DNA of 64,000 nucleotides, from contig NZ_JAEKPD010000008.1 of assembly GCF_016412875.1 (NCBI RefSeq), positions 124,001-188,000 of the forward strand. Reading direction: 5' to 3'. Source of the DNA: Palleronia pontilimi (GTDB taxonomy: Bacteria > Pseudomonadota > Alphaproteobacteria > Rhodobacterales > Rhodobacteraceae). Under the pieces are notes generated by a model that ran no database searches, was not told the origin of the DNA, and saw only the letters and a program-made list of their open reading frames with translations. Numbering within the stretch: the first letter of the stretch is position 1; each line of letters opens with the position of its first letter. Shown one piece after another: positions 13,877 through 25,513 of this stretch. The position numbers and the translations under genes were made by a program.

Positions 13877-15238
13877 ATGGCACCTATCCTACACATCGTC
13901 GGCGGCGGCATGGCCGGATCCGAGGCCGCGTGGCAAGCCGCCAATGCGGGGCTAGACGTGGTCATCCACGAAATGCGCCCGCACGTGGAAACGTTCGCGC
14001 ACCAGACCGGGCACCTGGCCGAGATGGTCTGTTCCAATTCGTTCCGGTCGGACGACGACGAGCAGAACGCGGTGGGGCTTCTGCATTGGGAAATGCGCGC
14101 GGCGGGCGGCCTGATCATGCAGATGGCCGACACCCACAAGCTGCCCGCGGGCGGCGCGCTGGCGGTGGATCGCGACGCCTTCGCCGCGGCCGTGACCGAA
14201 CGGCTGCACGCCCACCCGCGCATCCGCGTCGAGACGGGCGAGATCACGTCCCTGCCCCGCGACGGTCACTGGATCATCGCCACCGGCCCGCTCACCTCGG
14301 GCGCGCTGGCCGAAGCGATCCGCGCCGAGACCGGTGCCGAAGCGCTGGCCTTCTTCGACGCGATAGCGCCCATCGTCCATTACGACAGCATCGACATGTC
14401 GCAAGCCTGGATGCAGTCGCGCTACGACAAGGGCGACACGGAAGACGAGCGCACGGCCTATTTGAACTGCCCCATGGACCGCGACCAATACGAGGCGTTT
14501 ATTGACGCGCTGCTGGCCGCCGACAAGACCGAGTTCCACGCGGGCGAGACGGCGGGCTATTTCGACGGCTGCCTGCCCATCGAGGTCATGGCCGAGCGCG
14601 GACGCGAGACCCTGCGCCACGGTCCCATGAAACCCGTGGGCCTGACCAACCCGCACGCGCCGGACGTGAAGCCCCACGCCGTGGTGCAGCTACGCCGCGA
14701 TAACAAGCTGGGCACGCTCTACAATATCGTGGGTTTCCAGACGAAGATGAAATACGGCGCGCAAGCCGATGTTTTCAGGACCATTCCGGGACTTGAGGAC
14801 GCGCGTTTCGCGCGGCTCGGCGGAATCCATCGCAACACGTTTCTGAACGCGCCGACCTTGCTGGACGCGCAGATGCGCCTGCGCTCGGCCCCGCATATCC
14901 GGTTCGCGGGCCAGATCACCGGCGTCGAAGGCTATGTGGAATCCGCCGCAATGGGTCTGCTGGCCGCGCGCCTTGCGGTGGCCGAGATCGTCGGCACGGC
15001 CCTGCCGCCGGTGCCCGAAACCTCCGCCACCGGGGCGCTGGTTACGCATATCACCGGCGGGGCCGAGGCCAAGACCTTCCAGCCGATGAACGTGAATTTC
15101 GGGCTGTTCCCGCCAGTGGATCTGAAGGGCGGACGCCGGAACCGGCCCGCGCGCTACAAGGCCTATACCGATCGGGCCAAGGCCGATTGGACCGATTGGC
15201 TGGCCGCGGGTGACACTGGACGCGCCGCCGCCGAATAG
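13877..15238 (+). CDS. trmFO: Methylenetetrahydrofolate-tRNA-(uracil-5-)-methyltransferase TrmFO
   Basis: Makes 5-methyluridine at position 54 of tRNA using methylene-THF and FADH2. The 453 residues match the family. The FAD loop is [11 protein letters not shown] (residues 8-18) and the conserved Cys is in [10 protein letters not shown] (Cys52). Further family blocks are [25 protein letters not shown] and the C-terminal [13 protein letters not shown]. An upstream in-frame ATG at 13847 would add ten non-conserved residues, so the ATG at 13877 is preferred. gluQ starts 7 bases after its stop, giving a tRNA-modification pair. Confidence 0.95.
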   Translation: MAPILHIVGGGMAGSEAAWQAANAGLDVVIHEMRPHVETFAHQTGHLAEMVCSNSFRSDDDEQNAVGLLHWEMRAAGGLIMQMADTHKLPAGGALAVDRDAFAAAVTERLHAHPRIRVETGEITSLPRDGHWIIATGPLTSGALAEAIRAETGAEALAFFDAIAPIVHYDSIDMSQAWMQSRYDKGDTEDERTAYLNCPMDRDQYEAFIDALLAADKTEFHAGETAGYFDGCLPIEVMAERGRETLRHGPMKPVGLTNPHAPDVKPHAVVQLRRDNKLGTLYNIVGFQTKMKYGAQADVFRTIPGLEDARFARLGGIHRNTFLNAPTLLDAQMRLRSAPHIRFAGQITGVEGYVESAAMGLLAARLAVAEIVGTALPPVPETSATGALVTHITGGAEAKTFQPMNVNFGLFPPVDLKGGRRNRPARYKAYTDRAKADWTDWLAAGDTGRAAAE

Positions 15239-15245
15239 GCGCGTC

Positions 15246-16091
15246 ATGCTGGTCACGCGCTTCGCACCTTCGCCCACAGGCCCGCTGCATCTGGGCCACG
15301 CCTATTCGGCGCTGGTGATCCAGCGACTGGCGGGCGACGGTCACGTTCTGCTGCGATTGGAAGACACCGACAGCACCCGGGTGCGCCCCCAATTCGCGAC
15401 GCAAATCCTGGACGATCTCGACTGGCTGGGGTTCCGCTGGGACGGCGCTGTGCGCACCCAATCCAAGCACCGCGCGGAGTATGACGCGGCCCTGGAGCTA
15501 CTGGCCGCGCTCGGGCTGCTCTATCCGTGCCGCTGCACGAGGCGCGACATCGCCGATGCCGGTGCGCGGGCGGGCAAGCAGGGTCTGGTCTATCCCGGGT
15601 CCTGCCGCGGCCGCCCGATGCGCGAGGCAGAACCGGGCGATGCGCTGCGCCTGGACGTCGCGAAGGCCTTGGAGCGGACCGGGCCGCTGCCGTCGTTCCG
15701 CGAACTGGGCCCGCTCCACGCGGGCGCATACCGGCCGGACCCCGAGGACCTGGTGCGCCAGATCGGTGACCCGGTCCTGCGCCGCCGCATGACGCGCGAC
15801 ATCGCCTATGATCTTGCCTGCCCCCATGACGACGCGCTGCAGGGCGTCACCCACGTCATTCGCGGCGCGGATCTGTGGGACAGCACGCCGCTGCACGTCC
15901 TGATCCAGACCGTCATGGGATGGCCCGTGCCGCGCTATTACCACCACGCGCTGGTGCGCGACGATACCGGGCGGCGCCTGGCCAAGATCGACCGCTCGAA
16001 AGCGATTTCCAAATACCGGAGCGAAGGCCTGAGCCGCGCCGACGTGATCGCGCTGCTGCCCGCCCTGCCCCTTAAGCCTCTGGCGCCATGA
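15246..16091 (+). CDS. gluQ: Glutamyl-Q tRNA(Asp) synthetase
   Basis: Truncated GluRS paralogue that attaches glutamate to queuosine-34 of tRNA-Asp. The 281 residues comprise only the catalytic half. HLGH is at residues 15-18, a KMSKS-like [11 protein letters not shown] lies near the end, and there are Zn ligands C-x-C and Y-x3-C (YPCRCT, YPGSC). The anticodon-binding domain is absent, as expected. An upstream GTG at 15210 overlaps trmFO; the ATG before [11 protein letters not shown] is preferred. Its last 20 bases overlap the convergent hisI. Confidence 0.92.
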   Translation: MLVTRFAPSPTGPLHLGHAYSALVIQRLAGDGHVLLRLEDTDSTRVRPQFATQILDDLDWLGFRWDGAVRTQSKHRAEYDAALELLAALGLLYPCRCTRRDIADAGARAGKQGLVYPGSCRGRPMREAEPGDALRLDVAKALERTGPLPSFRELGPLHAGAYRPDPEDLVRQIGDPVLRRRMTRDIAYDLACPHDDALQGVTHVIRGADLWDSTPLHVLIQTVMGWPVPRYYHHALVRDDTGRRLAKIDRSKAISKYRSEGLSRADVIALLPALPLKPLAP

Positions 16092-16431
16092 TCTCGGTCT
16101 CGTCGCCGTCCCGGATCGCCGTGAAGAAGCACGATCTTCGCCCGGTGTGGCAGGCCGGGCCCTGCTGCGAGACCAGCACGAGCAGGCAATCGCGGTCGCA
16201 ATCCACGCGCATTTCGACCAGAGACTGCGTGTGACCACTTGTCTCGCCCTTAACCCAGAAGGCCTGCCGCGAGCGCGACCAGTATGTCACGCGTCCGGTT
16301 TCCAGCGTGCGCGCCACCGCTTCGCGGTTCATCCATGCCAGCATCAGAACGTCGCCGCTGTCGGCATCCTGCGCGATGGCGGGGAGCAGTCCGCGGGCGT
16401 CGTAGGTCAGGGTGTCGGGGTCGAAAGTCAT
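16072..16431 (-). CDS. hisI: Phosphoribosyl-AMP cyclohydrolase
   Basis: Third step of histidine synthesis: opens the ring of PR-AMP. It is the monofunctional 119-residue form without a HisE part. The metal-binding motifs DCDRDCLLV and [12 protein letters not shown] are intact, and the segment [11 protein letters not shown] is typical. The start is the ATG at 16431 (MTFDPDTL); the longer frame runs into the promoter region of the next gene. The stop end overlaps gluQ by 20 bp in convergent orientation. No other his genes are nearby. Confidence 0.93.
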   Translation of the reverse strand: MTFDPDTLTYDARGLLPAIAQDADSGDVLMLAWMNREAVARTLETGRVTYWSRSRQAFWVKGETSGHTQSLVEMRVDCDRDCLLVLVSQQGPACHTGRRSCFFTAIRDGDETEIMAPEA

Positions 16432-16498
16432 TCCAAGCTCTCCTTTTCCCGGGGCGCGGAACGCCCTATCTAAAGGCGAGAGCCAAAAAGGAAAAGCC

Positions 16499-16948
16499 AT
16501 GGCCGACAGCGACATGATCAAGCTCTACTCGGGCCGGATCCTGGAATTGACCGCCGATATCCCGTTCACCGAGCGGCTTGACTCGCCGGATGCGACCGTG
16601 CGGAAGCGCTCGCCGCTATGCGGCTCGTCGGTGACCGTGGACCTGAACGTCGCGGACGGCCGGGTCACGGGATTCGGCCAGGACGTCAAGGCCTGCGCGC
16701 TGGGACAGGCCAGCGCCGCCGTCGTGGGACACGCGATCCTGGGACGCACCCGGGCCGAGCTTGAAACCGCGCGCGACCAGTTGAAAGCCATGCTGAAATC
16801 CGACGGCCCAGTGCCGGACGCGCCCTTCGACGGTCTGGAAGTCCTGCAGCCGGCCAAGGATTACAAGAATCGCCACGCGTCGATCTTGCTGACCCTCGAC
16901 GCCGCCACCGAAGCCTTTGCCCAGGCCGAAGCCAGCGCCTGCGCCTGA
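16499..16948 (+). CDS. NifU/IscU-like iron-sulfur assembly scaffold protein
   Basis: A 149-residue protein of the NifU N-terminal family, which builds nascent Fe-S clusters on three cysteines. Two are present: Cys41 in SPLCGSS and Cys66 in KACALGQAS. At the third position, where IscU has R-x-x-C, the sequence reads NRHAS, so Ala127 replaces Cys. The conserved Asp between the first two cysteines is also not evident. It may therefore hold a cluster differently or act as a carrier. It is far from the suf operon (50-59 kb) and divergent from hisI, with 67 bp between them. SD AAAAAGGAAAA precedes the ATG. Confidence 0.85.
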   Translation: MADSDMIKLYSGRILELTADIPFTERLDSPDATVRKRSPLCGSSVTVDLNVADGRVTGFGQDVKACALGQASAAVVGHAILGRTRAELETARDQLKAMLKSDGPVPDAPFDGLEVLQPAKDYKNRHASILLTLDAATEAFAQAEASACA

Positions 16949-17033
16949 CGCGTCGGCCCACGCTCCGCTTCCTTTCGTCTTCGAAGATCCCGGCCCGAAG
17001 GGGACGCCGCCCCCCGCATTGCTTCATCGTGCC

Positions 17034-17073
17034 CAAAAAAAACCGCCGCGCATCCGGGACGGGATGGCGGCGG
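17034..17073 (-). terminator. Strong intrinsic terminator of the small LexA-boxed unit
   Basis: On the minus strand, CCGCCGC+CATCC pairs with GGATG+GCGGCGG (one bulged C, loop 17056-17061), followed by eight T residues (17042-17035). The nearest minus-strand gene upstream is the 39-codon frame at 17208-17327, which it would terminate after a 3' UTR of about 130 nt. Confidence 0.85.
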
Positions 17074-17207
17074 AAGGGGCGTAATTCGGACCGGTCGATC
17101 CGGGAACATGGGCGTGTCCCGGACGGGATTGGGACAGATGCATCGGTGTTGGGAACGGGGTCGATGCGGGACCGGTTTGAACGATTACGCAGGCAGAAAC
17201 TGAAAGC

Positions 17208-17327
17208 TCAGACGATGGGCGGGAAGTGCAGCGCGGCCAGCAGCAGCGCGACCAGTGCGGCCAGTCCGATCACGTCCTCGAGCAACGTATCGCACCGTTT
17301 GACCGTTTTCCTGATTTGCTGGATCAT
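17208..17327 (-). CDS. Small single-pass membrane peptide, 39 aa, predicted SOS-controlled
   Basis: I do not recognise a named family. The frame begins at an ATG (17327-17325) with a perfect GGAGG seven bases upstream and ends at TGA (17210-17208). Residues 1-18 form a charged, basic N-terminus (Arg6, Lys7, Lys10, Arg11, then Glu17 and Asp18). Residues 19-35 are an uninterrupted Leu/Ala/Val transmembrane stretch followed by HFPPIV. The upstream region holds a GAAC-N7-GAAC LexA-type repeat over the predicted -35 region, and the unit ends in a strong terminator. It is the last gene after ligA-recG on the same strand. The size, topology and SOS box resemble division inhibitors such as Caulobacter SidA; that function is inference, and sequence homology is not claimed. 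Confidence 0.75.
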   Translation of the reverse strand: MIQQIRKTVKRCDTLLEDVIGLAALVALLLAALHFPPIV

Positions 17328-17384
17328 CTCGCGTCCTCCGACTGGTGTTGTCACTTTGTTCTCATATTAACCTTTCGGGATCAA

Positions 17385-17409
17385 GAACTTTAACGGAACA
17401 TTTGTGAAC
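17385..17409 (-). promoter_or_regulatory. LexA-type operator (alphaproteobacterial SOS box) for the small peptide gene
   Basis: GAAC (17385-17388), seven bases, GAAC (17396-17399). On the minus strand this is GTTC-N7-GTTC, the direct-repeat SOS box established for alphaproteobacterial LexA. A third GAAC lies at 17406-17409. A -10-like TAATAT (17369-17364, minus strand) places the repeat over the -35 region, consistent with repression. It lies between the recG stop codon and the small gene, 58 bp before its ATG. Confidence 0.65.
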
Positions 17410-17426
17410 AAAACGTAACGGATTGG

Positions 17427-21877
<4,451 letters not shown>

Positions 21878-22591
21878 CTATCCTGCGGCGGCCACCCGCG
21901 CGCTTTCCGCCGCCGCGTCCGGGTCACGCAGGACGTAGCCACGGCCCCAGACGGTTTCGATGTAGTTGTCGCCACCGGTGGCCTGGCTCAGCTTCTTTCG
22001 CAATTTGCAGATGAACACGTCGATGATCTTCAGTTCCGGCTCGTCCATGCCGCCGTAGAGGTGGTTCAGGAACATCTCTTTCGTCAGGGTCGTGCCCTTC
22101 CGCAGGCTCAGCAGTTCGAGCATCTGGTATTCCTTGCCGGTCAGATGAATCGGCTTGCCCTCGGTCTCGACCGACTTCGCGTCCAGGTTCACGACGATCT
22201 TGCCGGTCGGGATGACCGATTGCGCGTGACCCTTCGAGCGGCGGATGATCGCGTGGATCCGTGCGACCAGCTCTTCGCGGTGGAAGGGCTTGGTCAGGTA
22301 ATCGTCCGCCCCGAAGCCGAACCCCTTGATCTTGGTTTCGGTGTCGTCCGAGCCGGTCAGGATCAGGATCGGCGTGTTGATCCGGGCGAGCCGAAGCTGT
22401 CGCAGCACGTCGTGGCCGTGCATGTCCGGCAGGTTCAGGTCCAGAAGGATGAGGTCATAATCGTACAGCTTCGCCAGATCGATCCCTTCCTCGCCCAGAT
22501 CGGTTGAGTACACGTTCAGATTCGCGTGGGTCAGCATCAATTCGATGCTGCGCGACGTGGTGGGATCGTCTTCGACAAGCAGTACCCGCAT
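21878..22591 (-). CDS. ctrA: Cell cycle response regulator CtrA
   Basis: OmpR-type master regulator of alphaproteobacterial cell cycle, motility and, in Rhodobacteraceae, gene-transfer-agent and differentiation programmes. The 237 residues have a receiver domain with phospho-acceptor Asp51 ([13 protein letters not shown]), acidic pocket EDD (7-9) and Lys in LTKPFHREE. The DNA-binding domain ends in [16 protein letters not shown]. The start ATG at 22591 has GGAG six bases upstream; a longer start at 22609 is not conserved. Tandem CtrA half-sites lie 48-73 bp upstream, suggesting autoregulation. sciP is 100 bp upstream on the same strand. Confidence 0.97.
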   Translation of the reverse strand: MRVLLVEDDPTTSRSIELMLTHANLNVYSTDLGEEGIDLAKLYDYDLILLDLNLPDMHGHDVLRQLRLARINTPILILTGSDDTETKIKGFGFGADDYLTKPFHREELVARIHAIIRRSKGHAQSVIPTGKIVVNLDAKSVETEGKPIHLTGKEYQMLELLSLRKGTTLTKEMFLNHLYGGMDEPELKIIDVFICKLRKKLSQATGGDNYIETVWGRGYVLRDPDAAAESARVAAAG

Positions 22592-22638
22592 CGTAAACTC
22601 CGGTTCCATTCATTGGGGCGGAGATTGCGACAGAAAGG

Positions 22639-22664
22639 TTAATGCCGAGTTACCGCTCGGTTAA
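22639..22664. promoter_or_regulatory. Tandem CtrA boxes upstream of ctrA
   Basis: TTAA (22639-22642), N7, TTAC (22650-22653), N7, TTAA (22661-22664). This gives two overlapping copies of the CtrA box TTAA-N7-TTAA, each with one degenerate half-site, in the 100-bp gap between sciP and ctrA. The surrounding DNA is A/T-rich and probably contains the ctrA promoter. Confidence 0.6.
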
Positions 22665-22691
22665 GGATACACGATTATGAATATTAACAAC

Positions 22692-22976
22692 CTAAAGTTG
22701 TCGATATTTTTGCAAGCGCGTGGTTTTCAGCGCGGCCTCACCGTGGCGATGGACCGCGCGCGCCCAGCTTTCCAGCTCTTCGTCGGATAAATCGTACATG
22801 TCGCACGCATCCTGATGTGAGATCAGACCGGCCGTGATCGCCTTTAATACCATGGCCTTGCGACTTGCCACCCATCGCTTCGTGGAGACATCGGGCAGGT
22901 CCGCCCGCGTGATAACTTCCCCTCCGGGCAAGGTCACAGCCCGCGGTCCGTCGATTTTCTTGAGATACATGTTCAT
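22692..22976 (-). CDS. sciP: SciP-family CtrA inhibitor (DUF1153)
   Basis: Small helix-turn-helix protein that in Caulobacter binds CtrA and blocks its transcriptional activation. The 94 residues carry the family signature from LPPxDTKRW-like DLPDVSTKRWVASRKAMVL, through AITAGLISHQDACDMYDLSDEELESW, to the C-terminal GEAALKTTRLQKYR. The start ATG at 22976 follows a purine-rich GGATGGGGA; an ATG six codons upstream is also possible. It is placed directly upstream of its target gene ctrA, on the same strand, so the activator and its inhibitor can share regulatory DNA. Confidence 0.9.
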   Translation of the reverse strand: MNMYLKKIDGPRAVTLPGGEVITRADLPDVSTKRWVASRKAMVLKAITAGLISHQDACDMYDLSDEELESWARAVHRHGEAALKTTRLQKYRQL

Positions 22977-23040
22977 TCCCCATCCTCTTCCCATGCGGCC
23001 GGTCTAAGGCCGGTCCTTTAAGGAGCGGTGAAACCCACGC

Positions 23041-23068
23041 TTGCGAGTACGGGGCATTTTCCTATATT
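23041..23068 (+). promoter_or_regulatory. Candidate promoter of mnmA
   Basis: TTGCGA (23041-23046) and TATATT (23063-23068) have a 16-base spacer. Transcription would begin near 23075, which rules out the upstream in-frame ATG at 23028. Confidence 0.5.
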
Positions 23069-23102
23069 TCGGTGCAAATCCCCAATGAACCGGACACTCG
23101 CC

Positions 23103-24239
23103 ATGGCGCTCGACGCCCCGCTCAATTCGCTCGGCTTCGCCAAGCCGCCCAGCCAGACCCGTGTGGTGGTGGCCATGTCCGGCGGTGTCGACAGTTCGGT
23201 CGTGGCCGCCGAGTTGGCCGCCGAGGGCTACGACGTGGTGGGCGTGACGTTGCAGCTTTACGACCACGGCGCGGCTCTGGCCAAGAAGGGGGCCTGCTGC
23301 GCGGGCCGCGATATCCACGACGCGCGCCGCGTCGCCGAAACCATGGGCTTCCCGCATTACGTTCTGGACTACGAGAACACCTTCCGCGAGGCGGTGATCG
23401 ACGAGTTCGCCGACAGCTATCTGGCCGGGGCGACTCCGGTGCCCTGCATCCGCTGCAACGAGCGGGTGAAATTCAAGGATCTGCTGGAAACGGCCCGCGA
23501 TCTCGACGCCGACTGCATGGCGACCGGGCACTACATCCAGCGCAAAAGCGGCGTGCACGGGCCCGAATTGCATTGCGCCGCCGATGCCGCGCGCGACCAG
23601 AGCTATTTCCTGTTCTCGACCACGGCCGCACAGTTGGACTACCTGCGCTTTCCCCTGGGTCACCTGAGCACCAAGGCCGAAACCCGCGCCCTGGCGGCGA
23701 AGCACGGGCTGAGCGTGGCGATGAAGCCCGACAGCCAGGACATCTGTTTCGTGCCCAATGGCGACTACGCGTCCGTGATCGAAAAACTGCGCCCCGGCGC
23801 CGCCGATCCGGGCGAGATCGTTCACGCCGACGGGCGCGTGCTGGGCGAGCATCGCGGCGTCATCCACTACACGGTCGGCCAGCGTCGGGGGCTGGGGATC
23901 GGGGGGCTGAGCGATCCACTTTATGTCGTGAAGCTCGATGTCGAGCGGCGCCAGGTGATCGTCGGCCCGAAAGACATGCTGTCGACCCGCACCGTTCCGG
24001 TGCGCGAGATCAATTGGCTGGGGGACGCGCCCTTCACGTCAAGGGATGCATGGGAGATGGGCGTGAAGGTCCGCTCGACCCGCCCGCCGCGCGACGCGGT
24101 GATCCGCCCGACCAGCGACACCGAGGCCGAGGTCGAGTTGCTGGTGGCCGAGGAAGGCGTGTCGCCCGGCCAGGCCTGCGTCTTCTACGCACCCGATGGT
24201 GGTCGGGTCCTGGGCGGCGGGTGGATCCACAAGGGCTGA
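23103..24239 (+). CDS. mnmA: tRNA-specific 2-thiouridylase MnmA
   Basis: Thiolates U34 of Lys, Glu and Gln tRNAs using ATP and persulfide sulfur. The PP-loop is [12 protein letters not shown] near residue 24. The two catalytic cysteines are in [10 protein letters not shown] and [10 protein letters not shown], and the C-terminal barrel includes the [12 protein letters not shown] block. The chosen ATG ([12 protein letters not shown]) matches the usual N-terminus and gives 378 residues; an ATG at 23085 is also downstream of the promoter. It is divergent from sciP. Confidence 0.94.
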   Translation: MALDAPLNSLGFAKPPSQTRVVVAMSGGVDSSVVAAELAAEGYDVVGVTLQLYDHGAALAKKGACCAGRDIHDARRVAETMGFPHYVLDYENTFREAVIDEFADSYLAGATPVPCIRCNERVKFKDLLETARDLDADCMATGHYIQRKSGVHGPELHCAADAARDQSYFLFSTTAAQLDYLRFPLGHLSTKAETRALAAKHGLSVAMKPDSQDICFVPNGDYASVIEKLRPGAADPGEIVHADGRVLGEHRGVIHYTVGQRRGLGIGGLSDPLYVVKLDVERRQVIVGPKDMLSTRTVPVREINWLGDAPFTSRDAWEMGVKVRSTRPPRDAVIRPTSDTEAEVELLVAEEGVSPGQACVFYAPDGGRVLGGGWIHKG

Positions 24240-24266
24240 CGGCGCGCCGGTCGCGGCGTCGGTTTT

Positions 24267-24290
24267 GGATATTTACAGGAACAAAGATGG
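24267..24290 (+). repeat. Intergenic repeat, copy A
   Basis: Contains GGATATTT, a short spacer, then GAACAAAGATGG. It shares the core (T)ATTT..AAAGATG with copies B (24466-24492) and C (58977-59003), which are on the opposite strand. A and B form an imperfect inverted repeat with about 175 bp between them. Confidence 0.5.
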
Positions 24291-24465
24291 CAGTAGGGTC
24301 TCGTTAACCTTGCCGGTGCAAGATCGGGAAGCGGTACAGGCGGGGACGCCGATGACCGCAGAACGAAGCTGGACCCGCCCTGCTTGTCACGGGTTCCGGC
24401 GCGGGCTTTTCAGGGCAACCCCGCGTCTTTCAAGGGCGCCGCGGCCGATCCGCCGCGCGCGCCTG

Positions 24466-24492
24466 CTCCATCTTTGTTCTCTCAAATATCCC
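24466..24492 (-). repeat. Intergenic repeat, copy B
   Basis: Reads on the minus strand as GGGATATTTGAGAGAAC, then AAAGATGGAG. It is nearly identical to copy A in the conserved part and lies in inverted orientation. The 285-bp gap 24240-24524 between mnmA and the dehydrogenase gene otherwise holds no gene or recognised site. Confidence 0.5.
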
Positions 24493-24524
24493 GGTGCACC
24501 AAAACGTGCGCTCGGGACATCGGG

Positions 24525-25412
24525 TCAGCGCGCAGCGTCCGCTTTCAGCGCCCTGAGACGCCGGATCAGCGCCGACGTGTCCCAGCGACCGCCGCCCAAG
24601 GCCTGCACGTCCTTGTAGAACTGGTCCACCAGGGCGGTCACGGGCAGCGCGGCGCCGATCTCGTCGCCGGTGTCCAGGCAGATGCCCAGATCCTTGCGCA
24701 TCCAGTCCACCGCGAAGCCGTGGTCGAAATCGTCGTCGAGCATCGTCTCGTAGCGGTTCTGCATCTGCCAGCTTCCGGCCGCGCCCTGGCTGATGACCTC
24801 GACCACCGCGCGCCCGTCAAGGCCCGCCACTTCGGCGAAATTCAGCGCCTCGCTCAGGCCCTGCACCAAGCCCGCGATGGCGATCTGGTTGCACATCTTC
24901 GTCATCTGGCCCGCGCCGCTGTCGCCGATGCGCCGACAGATCTTGGCGTAGACCTCCATCACCGGCAGGGCGCGGTCGAAATCGTCCTGGGCCCCGCCGC
25001 ACATGATCGACAGCTGACCATTCTCGGCCCCCGCCTGCCCGCCCGAGATCGGCGCATCCACGAAGCCGATCCCCCTGTCGCGGCCGATCTCGGCCAGCTC
25101 CCGCGTGACCATCGACGACACCGTGGTGTGATCCACCAGGATCGCGCCCGCTTCCATCCCGGCGAAGGCCCCGTCGTCGCCCAGCACGACCGAGCGCAGA
25201 TCGTCGTCATTGCCCACGCAGGTCATCACGAAATCGCAATCCCGCGCCGCTTCGCGCGGCGTGGCCGCGTGGTCGCCCCCATGCTCGGATACCCATGACT
25301 CGGCCTTGGACGACGTGCGGTTGTAGACGCAGACCTCGTGCCCCGCCGCCTTCAGATGGCCCGCCATGGGATAGCCCATGACCCCCAACCCTACGAATGC
25401 CACTTTGGCCAT
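24525..25412 (-). CDS. NAD(P)-dependent beta-hydroxyacid dehydrogenase (3-hydroxyisobutyrate dehydrogenase family)
   Basis: Oxidises or reduces a beta-hydroxy acid. The 295 residues are standard. There is an N-terminal Rossmann loop VGLGVMGYPMAGHL, the substrate-binding DAPISGGQAGAENG near residue 119-131, and catalytic Lys172 in GAGQMTKMCNQ. The family includes 3-hydroxyisobutyrate, tartronate-semialdehyde and glyoxylate/succinic-semialdehyde enzymes. The exact substrate is open because no pathway gene is adjacent. SD AGAGG lies upstream of the ATG. It is divergent from the penicillin acylase gene. Confidence 0.85.
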   Translation of the reverse strand: MAKVAFVGLGVMGYPMAGHLKAAGHEVCVYNRTSSKAESWVSEHGGDHAATPREAARDCDFVMTCVGNDDDLRSVVLGDDGAFAGMEAGAILVDHTTVSSMVTRELAEIGRDRGIGFVDAPISGGQAGAENGQLSIMCGGAQDDFDRALPVMEVYAKICRRIGDSGAGQMTKMCNQIAIAGLVQGLSEALNFAEVAGLDGRAVVEVISQGAAGSWQMQNRYETMLDDDFDHGFAVDWMRKDLGICLDTGDEIGAALPVTALVDQFYKDVQALGGGRWDTSALIRRLRALKADAAR

Positions 25413-25513
25413 GCCTTCACCTCTGCCTGAGAATTGTCTATGGCCTAACCTACCCCGCGCGGGCCAAGCGTCAAACGCGGACGCCCGCCTGTCCTGATCG
25501 CGTCCGAGGCTTC

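Noticed and set aside
24267-24492. Copies A and B as terminal inverted repeats of a miniature transposable element
   Set aside because: The arms are imperfect, there is no target-site duplication that I can see, and copy C is single, so a dispersed intergenic motif fits better.
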